Of a stretch of DNA of 64,000 bases, positions 8,635 through 17,007 are shown piece by piece. This DNA is from JAEUHQ01 sp964538915 (GTDB taxonomy: Bacteria; Planctomycetota; UBA1135; UBA2386): NCBI GenBank assembly GCA_964538915.1, contig CAZIFB010000010.1:50938-114937 (forward strand), read 5' to 3'. The number at the start of each line of letters is the position of its first letter. The stretch's first letter is position 1. The position numbers and the translations under genes were made by a program. The notes under the pieces were generated by a model. It did not search any database, was not told the origin of the DNA, and saw only the letters and a program-made list of their open reading frames with translations.

Positions 8635-8665
8635 TCCGCGCGCAGTCGCCGTCGCCTTTCAGCCG
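8628..8665. terminator. Inverted repeat spanning two convergent stop codons
   Basis: CGGCTGA at 8628-8634 and TCAGCCG at 8659-8665 are a perfect 7-base inverted repeat. The TGA of the site-2 protease gene and the TGA of the opposing MBL gene lie inside the two arms. The 24-base loop is long, so it is only a possible bidirectional terminator. Confidence 0.35.
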
Positions 8666-9399
8666 CCGAACATCTGCAGCCACTCCGCTTCCGTCTTCGG
8701 CTTGAAGACGAAGTTCGTGCGCCGAGTTTCGCCCATGCTCGCGCTCGGCCGCGGGTCGTACAGGTGACCGGGGAAGAGGATCGCGTCGTCGGGCACCTTC
8801 GCGAGCTTCTGCGACAGCGACAACCAGAGCTGCCGCGGATCGCCGCCCGGCAGGTCCGTGCGGCCGCAGCCTTGCAGGAACAGTGTGTCGCCGGCGACGA
8901 GGCGGTTCTGCACGAGGAAGCACTGCGAGCCGGGCGTGTGCCCGGGCGTGTGGATCAGCTGGATCGGGATCTCGCCGACCTTCACGACGTCGCCGCTGTC
9001 GTGCAGCGCGAGGTCGCTGTCGCCGCACCCCGTGACGCGCTTCACCCACGGCGCCTCGGCCTTCTGCACGTGCACCTTGCACGGGCACCGCGTCAGGAGT
9101 TCGCGCACGCCCTGCAGGTGGTGACCGAAGAGGTCGCCGCCGACGTGGTCCTGGTGGTAGTGCGTCGCGAGAGCGCCCTCGATGGTGAACCCCTCCTTCG
9201 TCGCGCGGTCGACCAGTTCGCCCACCGCGTAGCACGGGTCGACCAGCACCGCCTGCTTCGTGACGGCGTCGCCGATCAGGTAGGTGAAGTTCGCCATCTG
9301 CGTGGCGATCGGGTCGCCCACGGCGAAGTCGCGGCCGGCGAGCCACTGTCGAAAGATCAGACGCTGCTCAAGTGCAGGGGTGGGTTCGTGCCGATCCAT
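8659..9399 (-). CDS. MBL-fold metallo-hydrolase (glyoxalase II / persulfide dioxygenase-like)
   Basis: A 246-residue metallo-beta-lactamase-fold enzyme. The first metal motif is H80-Y-H-Q-D-H85, followed by HTPGHTPGSQCFLV, the bridging-Asp region VAGDTLFLQGCGRTD and the last His in LFPGHLYDP. The FLQGCGRTDLPGGDP segment and single-domain length resemble ETHE1-type persulfide dioxygenases and short glyoxalase II-like hydrolases. Substrate cannot be decided: sulfide metabolism or thioester hydrolysis. The start is ATG at 9399; it is divergent from a large exported protein gene with almost no intergenic space. Confidence 0.87.
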   Translation of the reverse strand: MDRHEPTPALEQRLIFRQWLAGRDFAVGDPIATQMANFTYLIGDAVTKQAVLVDPCYAVGELVDRATKEGFTIEGALATHYHQDHVGGDLFGHHLQGVRELLTRCPCKVHVQKAEAPWVKRVTGCGDSDLALHDSGDVVKVGEIPIQLIHTPGHTPGSQCFLVQNRLVAGDTLFLQGCGRTDLPGGDPRQLWLSLSQKLAKVPDDAILFPGHLYDPRPSASMGETRRTNFVFKPKTEAEWLQMFGG

Positions 9400-9411
9400 G
9401 CGATGGCAAGG

Positions 9412-12400
9412 ATGGTAGACGAACGGCGAGGAGTCACGACGAAACCCGCGCGGCCGCGGCGCCCGATGCCCGGCCTCGCCGCGGCGTTGGTGTTGTTCGC
9501 CGCGTGTGTGCAGCCGGCCCGCCGCGCGGAGCCGGCGCTCGCGACCCCCTGGTCGAACGCGTTCCCCGGCGTCGGCGCGGTGACCATCCTGACGCTCCCC
9601 GAGCCAGGGCAGCCGCTCGCGCTGCAGCCGGGAACGACGCTCGTCGTCGCCAGCGAGGACGCTGCCGCCGGCGAGACGCCGTTCACCTCCGAGCAACGCG
9701 CGGCGTTGCGCGCGTTCGTCGCCGAGGGCGGGAAGCTGCTGCTGCTCGGCCACGCCGCGCGGCTCGCCGCCGCGTGCGCCATCGACAGCGAGTGGCCCGA
9801 AGCGACGACGTTCCGCTGGGGCTACGACCGGCGCGCCGGCATCGGCCGCGCGCAACTCGGCTTCCGCGTCGTGTCCGGACTCGTGCCCGAACCGTTCGAT
9901 GCGCTGCGTGCGGCGCCCAACGCGGAGCAGACGTTCTTCGTCGCCGGTGGCGAACCGTGCACCGCGCCGTCGTGTGTGTGGTCGATCGGGCCACCCAAGA
10001 ACGGTGTCGTGCTCGCGCGCCTCGCGACCGAACTCGACGGCGAGCTCTCGGAGATCGGGGCGCCGGTCGTCGTGCAATGGTCGTGCGTGAAGGGGACCGT
10101 GCTCGCGTGCGGCCTCCTGCCCGCGATCGACCACCCCGACCCTGTCGTGCGCGACAACGCGCGGGCATTCCTGAACGGCTGCATCCGCCGGTTGCGCGGC
10201 CGCGACGGCGGCCCCGTCGTGATGATGCGGCAGGCGGAAGCGCCCGCGCCGAGGCTCGCCGCGATGGCGTCGCCGTTCGCTCCGCGCACCGGACCGCGCG
10301 TGCCGCTGCTGGCACACTGGGGCTGGCAGGCCGCGGCGCGGCAGGCAGACGGCGGGGAACTGCGGACGACACGCGAACTGATCGACGGCGTCGTGGTACC
10401 GAGCTGGCTCGCCGGCGCCGATCTCGTCGAACTCCGTCTCGGCGACGGTGGCGTCGTCGTCCCGTGGGCCGCGAACGACCCGTTGAAGCCGCCGCCGTCG
10501 TGGCAGGTCCGCGACGGCGAACTCGGCTTGTCCGTCGCGGACGTGACCGAACTCGCTGCGGAGGCGCACGCGCGCGGCATGCTGATCGCGACGCAGCTCG
10601 ATCCTCTGCCGGTGGGAGAGCGACGGAGCGAGCGCCTCGCGGCGCTGCGCTTCCTCGCGCGCGAGCTCGCGGACGTGCGCCGACGCGGTGCGGGAGCGCT
10701 CGACGGTTTCGGTGTGCGGTCCTGGTGGGAGGACACGCAGGGGTACGGCCTCGCGATGGTGCAGGACTTCCATCCGGGCGCGTTCCTCTACGGGGCGGGC
10801 GAGCGCACCGGAGAACTCGCCGGCTGCCTGCGCGCGATGGACGCCGACGACGGCGCTCCGCGCGGCAGCGGACTCGCGGGCATCAGCGGTGCGTGGCGCG
10901 ACGGTTTCGACGCGGGGCGATTCCCCGTCGGTGTGCTCGATGCGCGCGCGCGCCGCGAACGCCCGGACGGGGTCGGCGGTGGAAGCAGCGGCGACTGGAT
11001 CGTGACCCAGGCGAACGACTTCGTTCGCGATCGGCGCGGCCTCGGCGCCGCGATGTGGTGGCGTCGCCACGACCCTTCGTTGCTCGATCCCAGGACCGCC
11101 GATTACGTGCACGGCGTGTCGCAGGAGCCGCTGGTCGCCGCGGTCGCGGCGAGTCTCGCTGCCACCGGCGACGACGGACGCCGCGCCGCAGCGGCGGCGC
11201 TCCTCGATCCGGCGCCCCGCGGCTTCGGCGCCGAGACGAATGTTCCGGCAGCAGTCCACGTGCTGCGCGACAACTGGTTCTCGCTCGCCGGCAGCGGCGG
11301 TGCGCTGACGTGGGATCGCGACGGGCTCGCTCGCTTCCGGCCGGGCGACGGTGTCGTGCTCGCGAAGTCGTTCCTGCGCAGCCGCCTGTTCGGCGCGCGG
11401 CCCGACACCGATGCTCCGCTCGACGAGAGCGTCGATCTGCTAGCGGCCGGCCGCCGCGGCGATGGTGGCTACGGCAACGTGTTCGCCGTGGGGGCTGACG
11501 CAGCGGCGCAGGTGCCGACGACGATCGCCGGCGACGAGGTGCCCGCGTGGCCGCAGGGCATCGCGATCGACTGGCGCGGGGAGATCGGCTACCACGAACT
11601 CGAACTGGGGATCCGGCCGGTGCGCGGCAGCGGCGTACTGGCGGTCAGCCTCGACGGCTCGGTGCTGCGCTGCATCCCGTTCCGCGCGGGCCAGCCCGCG
11701 TCGACCGTGACGCTCCCGCTGCACAAGGCGGCGGTCGGTGTGCGCACGCTGCGGCTCGAAGTGGTCGACGGCGGTGCGGTCGCCATCGACGTCTTGCGCA
11801 CACGTCGCCGCGGCGAGGTCGGTGTGCAGGCGAGTGTCCAGGTCCCGGCCGGCAGCCACGCGGTGCTGTGCGAGCGTTCAGCGTCCGGAGTGCACGCCGA
11901 GCGCGTCGAACTCGCGACGATCGCCGACTTCCCCGGCTTCCTCGTGCGCTTCGTCTGCGAGCGAGCGGCGCGCAACCTCCAAGTCGAGCGCACGTTCGGC
12001 TTCACCGCGCACACGAGGCTCTTCGACGCGAAAGCGGAGACCCCCGCGGACGCGCTGCGCGAGCCGTTCGTTCTGCGTGCGCCCGACACCGATCTGCCCG
12101 ACGTCGTCGTGGTGCCGCTCCACCTCGCCCGGCACGAACGTTTCGAACTCGGCGAAGCGGGCCTCGTGCTGCGGTCGGCGCCCGAAGCCGGCGGTACGAG
12201 TCGCATCGGCTTCCTCTTCGTACCGCGTGATCGCAGTCGAACAGTCGCACGCTGCAGTGCGGCGATCGTCGGCGCGATGGACCGGCCGCTCGTGCTCGAC
12301 CTCGGCACCACCGGTGCAGCCGAGGTGACGAGCGATCTCCCGCTGCCGTGGTCGAGGATCGTGCAGGTGCCGCTGCCTCCGTCGACTCCGTTCGCCGTGC

Positions 12401-13035
12401 GCGAGAACGGGTGGTGGACGTGGCGCGGCGCGCAGCCGTCGCCGGACGGCGGGTCCTGGCTGCGCATCCGCCACGAGCCGGGCGACACCGTGCAACTGGT
12501 CGGCGGGCCGTCGGTGTTCGCACGGACGAGACCGGGTCCCGGGTCGTTGCACGTCGTGGCCCTCAAGGATCCCGAGCCTCTGCGCGTCACGGTTCGCGTC
12601 CTGCAGCACAGCACACTGTGTCCGCCGTCGGTCGTCATGGGGCAGGACTTCGACGAAGTGCGCGTGAACGGCGAGTCGTGGGGCTGGTTCGACGGCCGCA
12701 CGGTCTTCCTCCCGGATCGCCCCGGCACGTACGCCGTCGAGTGCCGCTCTCGCGGGCCGGGACCGTTCGTGCACGTCGCGTCGACGCGCGCGCCGCTCGA
12801 GCGCTGCTCGTACGACACGACGACGGGCGCGCTGGTGCTCGTCGTTCCGCCGGGCGAAGGACGTCCGCCCGAGCTGCCGTGGACCGCCGTGCTGCGGGGA
12901 CCGCGGCCGCGCGTGGTCGAGAACGGCGAGATCGTCGACGACGCGTCGCTGAACGCTCCCGATGCCGCCGCCGCGATGCGCGCGGGGGGTGTGCTCATCC
13001 GTTTCCGCAGCGGCGTGACGAGGGTGGTGCCGTGA
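9412..13035 (+). CDS. Very large exported protein of unknown function, possible glycosidase-like TIM barrel
   Basis: A 1,207-residue protein with an N-terminal signal (PGLAAALVLFAACVQ; Cys may be lipidated). Residues about 45-270 look like a glutamine-amidotransferase-like fold (VVASEDAAAGETPFTSEQ, EGGKLLLLG) of the sort attached to GH42-like enzymes. Residues about 280-560 contain barrel-like strands, such as LVELRLGDGG, AHARGMLIATQLDP and LDGFGVRSWWED, consistent with a degenerate glycoside hydrolase barrel. The remaining 600 residues look like stacked beta domains. No family is recognised with confidence. ATG 9466 is an alternative start that would leave more room for promoters. It is coupled (GTGA) to the next gene. 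Confidence 0.65.
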   Translation: MVDERRGVTTKPARPRRPMPGLAAALVLFAACVQPARRAEPALATPWSNAFPGVGAVTILTLPEPGQPLALQPGTTLVVASEDAAAGETPFTSEQRAALRAFVAEGGKLLLLGHAARLAAACAIDSEWPEATTFRWGYDRRAGIGRAQLGFRVVSGLVPEPFDALRAAPNAEQTFFVAGGEPCTAPSCVWSIGPPKNGVVLARLATELDGELSEIGAPVVVQWSCVKGTVLACGLLPAIDHPDPVVRDNARAFLNGCIRRLRGRDGGPVVMMRQAEAPAPRLAAMASPFAPRTGPRVPLLAHWGWQAAARQADGGELRTTRELIDGVVVPSWLAGADLVELRLGDGGVVVPWAANDPLKPPPSWQVRDGELGLSVADVTELAAEAHARGMLIATQLDPLPVGERRSERLAALRFLARELADVRRRGAGALDGFGVRSWWEDTQGYGLAMVQDFHPGAFLYGAGERTGELAGCLRAMDADDGAPRGSGLAGISGAWRDGFDAGRFPVGVLDARARRERPDGVGGGSSGDWIVTQANDFVRDRRGLGAAMWWRRHDPSLLDPRTADYVHGVSQEPLVAAVAASLAATGDDGRRAAAAALLDPAPRGFGAETNVPAAVHVLRDNWFSLAGSGGALTWDRDGLARFRPGDGVVLAKSFLRSRLFGARPDTDAPLDESVDLLAAGRRGDGGYGNVFAVGADAAAQVPTTIAGDEVPAWPQGIAIDWRGEIGYHELELGIRPVRGSGVLAVSLDGSVLRCIPFRAGQPASTVTLPLHKAAVGVRTLRLEVVDGGAVAIDVLRTRRRGEVGVQASVQVPAGSHAVLCERSASGVHAERVELATIADFPGFLVRFVCERAARNLQVERTFGFTAHTRLFDAKAETPADALREPFVLRAPDTDLPDVVVVPLHLARHERFELGEAGLVLRSAPEAGGTSRIGFLFVPRDRSRTVARCSAAIVGAMDRPLVLDLGTTGAAEVTSDLPLPWSRIVQVPLPPSTPFAVRENGWWTWRGAQPSPDGGSWLRIRHEPGDTVQLVGGPSVFARTRPGPGSLHVVALKDPEPLRVTVRVLQHSTLCPPSVVMGQDFDEVRVNGESWGWFDGRTVFLPDRPGTYAVECRSRGPGPFVHVASTRAPLERCSYDTTTGALVLVVPPGEGRPPELPWTAVLRGPRPRVVENGEIVDDASLNAPDAAAAMRAGGVLIRFRSGVTRVVP

Positions 13036-13553
13036 CGGATCGTCGAGGCTTCGTCGCGATCGCCCTCTTCGCCATCGGCGCGGCGGCCCTCGTCTTCGCC
13101 TGGACGCCCGGGGCCTGGCCGTGCCCGTTGCGCGAAGGACCCGTGATGTCGGCGGCAGACGTGCCGGAAGCCGTCGCGGCCGCTCGCGCCGCCGCGGTCG
13201 CTTGTACGAACGGCGATGTCGCGGCGTTCGCCGCCACGACGACGCGCGACCACCGGGAGCGGGTCGCGCGCCAGCTCGCCGCCGTCGACGCCGCGCTCGA
13301 CACGCGGTCGTTGCGTGCGATGGGGGTCGAGAGTGCGCGAGTCGACTGGTTCGCCCAGCCGATGTGGGCGGGCCTCGTGCTCGGTCGGCGCGCGGTGCTC
13401 GCGCTCGCGCGGCCGGAAGGCGATGGCGCGCAGCTGCTGTCGTTCGTCTGGGACGGACGCCGCGTGCTGTTCGACGGCGCGCGCCACGCGCCGAACGTGC
13501 GTTCGTCGGTCGCCGCTCAGGCCGCGGTGCAGGCGGCATTCGAACGCGAGTAG
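13032..13553 (+). CDS. Exported protein of unknown function, coupled to the preceding large protein
   Basis: A 173-residue product with one N-terminal hydrophobic segment (FVAIALFAIGAAALVFAWTP), probably a membrane anchor or signal peptide, and an alanine-rich soluble part of about 130 residues. The later part (LLSFVWDGRRVLFDGARHAP) resembles small SnoaL/NTF2-like folds only loosely. The GTG start overlaps the previous TGA (GTGA), so the two products are made together and may form a complex. Function is unknown. Confidence 0.6.
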   Translation: MTDRRGFVAIALFAIGAAALVFAWTPGAWPCPLREGPVMSAADVPEAVAAARAAAVACTNGDVAAFAATTTRDHRERVARQLAAVDAALDTRSLRAMGVESARVDWFAQPMWAGLVLGRRAVLALARPEGDGAQLLSFVWDGRRVLFDGARHAPNVRSSVAAQAAVQAAFERE

Positions 13554-13557
13554 CGCG

Positions 13558-13586
13558 TTGGCGGTGCCGCCGGGGCGCGCTACCGT
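13558..13586 (+). promoter_or_regulatory. Promoter of miaE, leaderless type
   Basis: TTGGCG at 13558-13563 and TACCGT at 13581-13586 are separated by 17 bases. The -10 hexamer ends only 6 bases before the ATG of miaE, so transcription should begin at or next to the start codon. Confidence 0.6.
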
Positions 13587-13592
13587 GCTTCG

Positions 13593-14225
13593 ATGCTGCC
13601 CGCGCACACCGAGAATGCCGTGGTCCTCGGCTGCCTCGCGTCGTCGACGCCCGCAGCGTGGGCGCGTCCAGCGGTGGCGCGACTGCCGGAACTGCTCGTC
13701 GAGCAGGCGCATCTCGAGAAGAAGGCGGCGGCGGCCGCGGTCAACTTCCTCTTCCGCGTGCCGGCAACGCCGGTGCAGCACCGCGAGCTGTCGGCGCTCG
13801 CGCGTGAGGAGCTCGTGCACTTCGAGCGTACGCTGCGACTCCTGTCCGCGCGCGGTATCGCCTTCGCGCCGCTCGCGCCATCGGGCTACGCGGAGCGGCT
13901 GAAGCGTGCGGTCGCGGCGACGATGCCGACGCGGCTCGCCGACGAACTGCTGGTCGCCGCGTTGATCGAGGCACGGTCGTGCGAACGCATGGGCTGCCTC
14001 GCCACGGCACTGCGCGAAGATGAGCCCGAAGTGGCTGCGTTCTACGCCGATCTCTGCGATGCCGAGGCCCGGCATCACGTGACCTACATCGACATCGCCG
14101 CCGGCCTCGTCGCGGAGCACGAACTCGGGCGACGATGGAACGTGCTCGCGCGCCACGAAGCAGACGTGCTCCGCACCCTGCCGGTCGCGGCTCGTCTGCA
14201 CGGCGGGCTCGGGGAATCGCCGTGA
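13593..14225 (+). CDS. miaE: tRNA-(ms2io6A)-hydroxylase (MiaE-like di-iron protein)
   Basis: Hydroxylates the isopentenyl group of ms2i6A37 in tRNA, by family. The 210-residue product is a four-helix ferritin-like protein. Candidate di-iron ligands are in LLVEQAHLEKK, AREELVHFERTL, ALIEARSCERM and CDAEARHHVTY, the E/ExxH pattern of MiaE. Length fits bacterial MiaE (about 200). No miaA or miaB lies in the window. No Shine-Dalgarno sequence precedes the ATG, in line with the leaderless promoter. Its TGA overlaps the GTG of the next gene. Confidence 0.9.
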   Translation: MLPAHTENAVVLGCLASSTPAAWARPAVARLPELLVEQAHLEKKAAAAAVNFLFRVPATPVQHRELSALAREELVHFERTLRLLSARGIAFAPLAPSGYAERLKRAVAATMPTRLADELLVAALIEARSCERMGCLATALREDEPEVAAFYADLCDAEARHHVTYIDIAAGLVAEHELGRRWNVLARHEADVLRTLPVAARLHGGLGESP

Positions 14226-15046
14226 ACGGGACGCCGCGCCGGCGCGCGCTGCGCCGGGTGTCGGTCGCATTCGCCGTGCTGGCGGTCGGGCACCTCGTCG
14301 CCGTGCTCGCGCACGTGTCGATCTCTGGCCCGTTCGACTGGCTGATCTCGCTCGGCTCCGCGACCACCGTGGAGTCGCTGCGGGCGCCGGAGGACGGCAA
14401 GCGCCGAGTCGTCGTGATGCAGCACGGCATGTGGCGGACAGCGGCGGCGCTGAACCGCATCGAACGAACGCTGCGCGCACACGGCTTCGAGGTCTGGAAC
14501 GTCGGGTATCCGAGTCTGCGAGGCACGATCGAAGATCACGCCGCGCGGCTCCGGGACACCGTGGAGCAGATCCATCGCACTCCGGTCCACGAACTGTTCT
14601 TCGTCGGTCACTCGATGGGTGGGCTCGTGATCGAGGAGTACCTGCGGCGGCCGGACGCGCGCCAGCCGACCCGCTGCGTCTACGTGGCGGTGCCACACCG
14701 GGGCGCTCTGCTCGCCGATCTGCGCAAGCACTGGTTCCTGTTTCGCTGGGTGATGGGGGACCTCGCCGCGACGCAGCTCTCCCCCGGCGATCCGCTGCAC
14801 CAGCGCCCGTTGCCGTGGCCGGAACGATCCGGCGCAATCGTCGGCAACGTCGGGGCGGGCAACCCGTCGATCCCGGGCGACGACGATGGCACCGTTGCGG
14901 CCGGGGAGGCGAGGTTCCCGGGGGCCCTCGACACGATCGTCGTCCCGTACGGGCACACGCGCATCGCCCTCGCGGACGACGTCGCGATCCAGGTGGTGCG
15001 CTTCTGCCGCGTCGGGGCCTTCTCCCATGACGCGACGCCGCGGTAG
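14222..15046 (+). CDS. Membrane-anchored alpha/beta-hydrolase (lipase-like)
   Basis: A 274-residue product with an N-terminal hydrophobic segment (VAFAVLAVGHLVAVLAHV). The hydrolase core carries VVVMQHGMWR and a lipase-like nucleophile elbow, VGHSMGGLVIEEY. A candidate Asp is in IPGDDDGTVAAGEA and the His in PYGHTRIALADD. This arrangement matches the short PGAP1/triacylglycerol-lipase-like esterases of bacteria. The GTG start overlaps the miaE stop (GTGA). The link with tRNA modification is probably only genomic. Confidence 0.82.
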   Translation: MNGTPRRRALRRVSVAFAVLAVGHLVAVLAHVSISGPFDWLISLGSATTVESLRAPEDGKRRVVVMQHGMWRTAAALNRIERTLRAHGFEVWNVGYPSLRGTIEDHAARLRDTVEQIHRTPVHELFFVGHSMGGLVIEEYLRRPDARQPTRCVYVAVPHRGALLADLRKHWFLFRWVMGDLAATQLSPGDPLHQRPLPWPERSGAIVGNVGAGNPSIPGDDDGTVAAGEARFPGALDTIVVPYGHTRIALADDVAIQVVRFCRVGAFSHDATPR

Positions 15047-15097
15047 AGTGCCGGCCCTGCTGGCGCACCGGAACCGCGGTGCCGCGCGCGAATCGCC

Positions 15098-15601
15098 ATG
15101 AAGACCTGGTTGCACACGTTCTGCCTCGGCGCCGGTTTCGGCGCGGCCTTCCTTGCGGGCCGTCTCCTTCCCTCGGGGGCGTCGGCAACGGAGCTCGCCG
15201 CGCAGGGTCGCGGTCCGGTCAACCCGGCGCCCGCGCCGGCGCAACCCGCGCCGGTGACGGAGTCCGCACCGGTCGTCTACCCGGAAGGCGGGGGCCAGGG
15301 AGTTGCCGCGAACGGCTTCCTCGCCGTGACCGGCAGCTACGGCGTCGGCACGTCGGTCGTCTACGTCATCGACACCGTGAATCGCCAGCTCGCGGTCTAC
15401 GAGGCGCGCGGCGGTTCGGCCGAGCAGCGGCGCGTCGTCCTCGTCGGGGCTCGCCGGATCGACCTCGACCTCCAGCTCGAGGGCTACAACGACCGCAGCG
15501 AGTACGAGTATCAGCGCCTCAAGGACCTGTTCGGAAAGCGCGGTAGCAAGGACGTCGACGTGCGCACCGGGCTCGAGCCGCAGGCCGGCAGCCGCAAGTA
15601 G
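15098..15601 (+). CDS. Exported protein of unknown function
   Basis: A 167-residue protein with a signal peptide (MKTWLHTFCLGAGFGAAFLAG), a Pro/Ala-rich linker and a small beta-rich domain (about residues 75-140) containing TSVVYVIDTVNRQLAVYEARGG, which looks like one blade-like repeat. An acidic segment and a Tyr-rich NDRSEYEYQRLK stretch follow. No named family is recognised. The gene stands alone after the lipase-like gene. Confidence 0.6.
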   Translation: MKTWLHTFCLGAGFGAAFLAGRLLPSGASATELAAQGRGPVNPAPAPAQPAPVTESAPVVYPEGGGQGVAANGFLAVTGSYGVGTSVVYVIDTVNRQLAVYEARGGSAEQRRVVLVGARRIDLDLQLEGYNDRSEYEYQRLKDLFGKRGSKDVDVRTGLEPQAGSRK

Positions 15602-15707
15602 TGGCTACACAAACCCCGGGCGCGGGGTAAGCTCTCGCGGCCCATCCCCTCTCCGAGATTCGCCCCGCCCGCGGGGCAGCGTCCCCAACGATTCACGAGG
15701 TAGGTCC

Positions 15708-16217
15708 GTGTCCGACAAGAACGATGACTTCCTTTCCTTCGAGAAGGCCCTGCGCGAGCTCAAGATGCGCAGTGAAGAGCTGAAGAAGCTCGTTTCCGAA
15801 GGTGAGATCCGCGCCTTCCGCGACGGCGACTCGATGAAGTTCCGCCTCGAGGACATCAAGGCACTCACGACGAAGGCCGAAGGCGACAGCAAGTTGTCGT
15901 TCGCGGATTCGCTCGAGGACGACACGGGCATGGTGACGGAGCAGATCTCCGAAGAGGACACGCTCCTCGCCGAGGACGACGTCGTCGAAGAGAAGGCTGC
16001 GAAGCGTGCCGCCCCCGCTCGCTCCGCCCGTTCGGCCGCGACCGTTTCCGCCGGCGCTCCGGCCGAGCGCGAACCCGGCTGGGTCACCGCAGCGTGCGTG
16101 CTCACCGCCGTGCTCGTGATCTGGGGCTGGATGCTCGCCGACGGTGTGACGAAGGAAGTGGATCCGAAGGACAGCTTCTTCACCTCCGCCTGGGCCGCTG
16201 AGAAGGCGTCGAAGTGA
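15708..16217 (+). CDS. Excisionase/MerR-like helix-turn-helix protein with one membrane segment
   Basis: A 169-residue protein. Residues about 8-55 resemble the winged HTH of excisionase-type (HTH_17) proteins: ALRELKMRSEELKKLVSEG, then EIRAFRDGDSMKFRLEDI. An acidic segment (SLEDDTGMVTEQISEEDTLL) and an Ala/Arg/Pro linker lead to a single C-terminal membrane helix, GWVTAACVLTAVLVIWGWML. The layout predicts a membrane-tethered DNA-binding protein. The start is GTG at 15708 after CACGAGG. Target DNA and signal are unknown. Confidence 0.72.
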   Translation: MSDKNDDFLSFEKALRELKMRSEELKKLVSEGEIRAFRDGDSMKFRLEDIKALTTKAEGDSKLSFADSLEDDTGMVTEQISEEDTLLAEDDVVEEKAAKRAAPARSARSAATVSAGAPAEREPGWVTAACVLTAVLVIWGWMLADGVTKEVDPKDSFFTSAWAAEKASK

Positions 16218-16350
16218 CGCGCGCGCTGTAGCGCGCGCAGCGGGAAGTCCCTTGGCAATTGCCTCGCACGGCGGCTACCGTCCGTCGTGCTGAGCGCGGC
16301 CACCGGTCGGTCGGGCCAGCAACCCAGATCGATACGCGAGGGGGCACCCC

Positions 16351-17007
16351 ATGAAGTACACCTTGATGTTCGCCGCGTTGATGGCGGCGGCTTGCGTGAG
16401 TCCCGAGGCACACCGTCAGGTCGTTGCCGCGAACACCGTGCTGCAAGGGCAGATCGCCGGAATGGCGGATGCGCAGCGCCAGCTCGAAGCCGAGAACGCG
16501 CGTTTGCGCGGCCAGGTCGACGACCTCGGCAAGCGCGCCGCGGACGCGGCGTGGATCGAAGACCAGAAGAAGAAGATCGGCGACTTGTTGGCCAAGTACG
16601 GCGCAGGCACGCCGGCTGCCCAGAATGGCGTCGAACTGGTGCAAACCGCCGAGGGGTATGCGTTCCGCGTCGCCGGCGGTGTGCTGTTCGCATCGGGCCA
16701 GAACACACTCACCGAGCAGGGCAAGAAGACGTTGAGCGAACTCGTGGCGTCGCTGGGTGATCGCCGGATCCGCATCGAAGGGCACACCGACGACGTGCCG
16801 ATCCAGCGCAGTCAGTGGGGCACCAACCTCCGGCTCTCCGTCGAGCGTTCGATGGCGGTCGCCGACTACCTGATCCACAGCGGCGGGCTGAAGGCCGACC
16901 ACGTCGGTGTCGCCGGTTACGGCGAATACCGGCCGGCGATCGCCGGGACGGACGACGCGTCGCGGCAGAAGAACCGGCGCGTCGAGATCCTGATGCTCGA
17001 TCGGTGA
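16351..17007 (+). CDS. OmpA/Pal-family peptidoglycan-binding lipoprotein
   Basis: A 218-residue product with signal MKYTLMFAALMAAAC, where Cys15 may be lipidated. A coiled-coil stretch (about residues 25-85) follows. The C-terminal OmpA domain (about 98-215) has the peptidoglycan-binding signature IEGHTDDVPIQ and NLRLSVERSMAVADYL, ending with the usual NRRVEI. It probably ties the outer membrane to the cell wall. TTGGCA and TACCGT (about 16254-16279) are a possible promoter. It is coupled to the SUMF1-type gene by GTGA. Confidence 0.9.
   Translation: MKYTLMFAALMAAACVSPEAHRQVVAANTVLQGQIAGMADAQRQLEAENARLRGQVDDLGKRAADAAWIEDQKKKIGDLLAKYGAGTPAAQNGVELVQTAEGYAFRVAGGVLFASGQNTLTEQGKKTLSELVASLGDRRIRIEGHTDDVPIQRSQWGTNLRLSVERSMAVADYLIHSGGLKADHVGVAGYGEYRPAIAGTDDASRQKNRRVEILMLDR

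Noticed and set aside
9400..11259. A minus-strand frame extending the MBL gene upstream by 600 residues
   Set aside because: The MBL fold and its ATG at 9399 are complete. The extension lies opposite the large exported protein gene and has no family features.
11589..15188. A very long open frame on the minus strand across several plus-strand genes
   Set aside because: Composition is Arg/Pro/Ala-rich with no domain. It is opposite genes with clear motifs (miaE, lipase). Such antisense frames are expected in GC-rich DNA.
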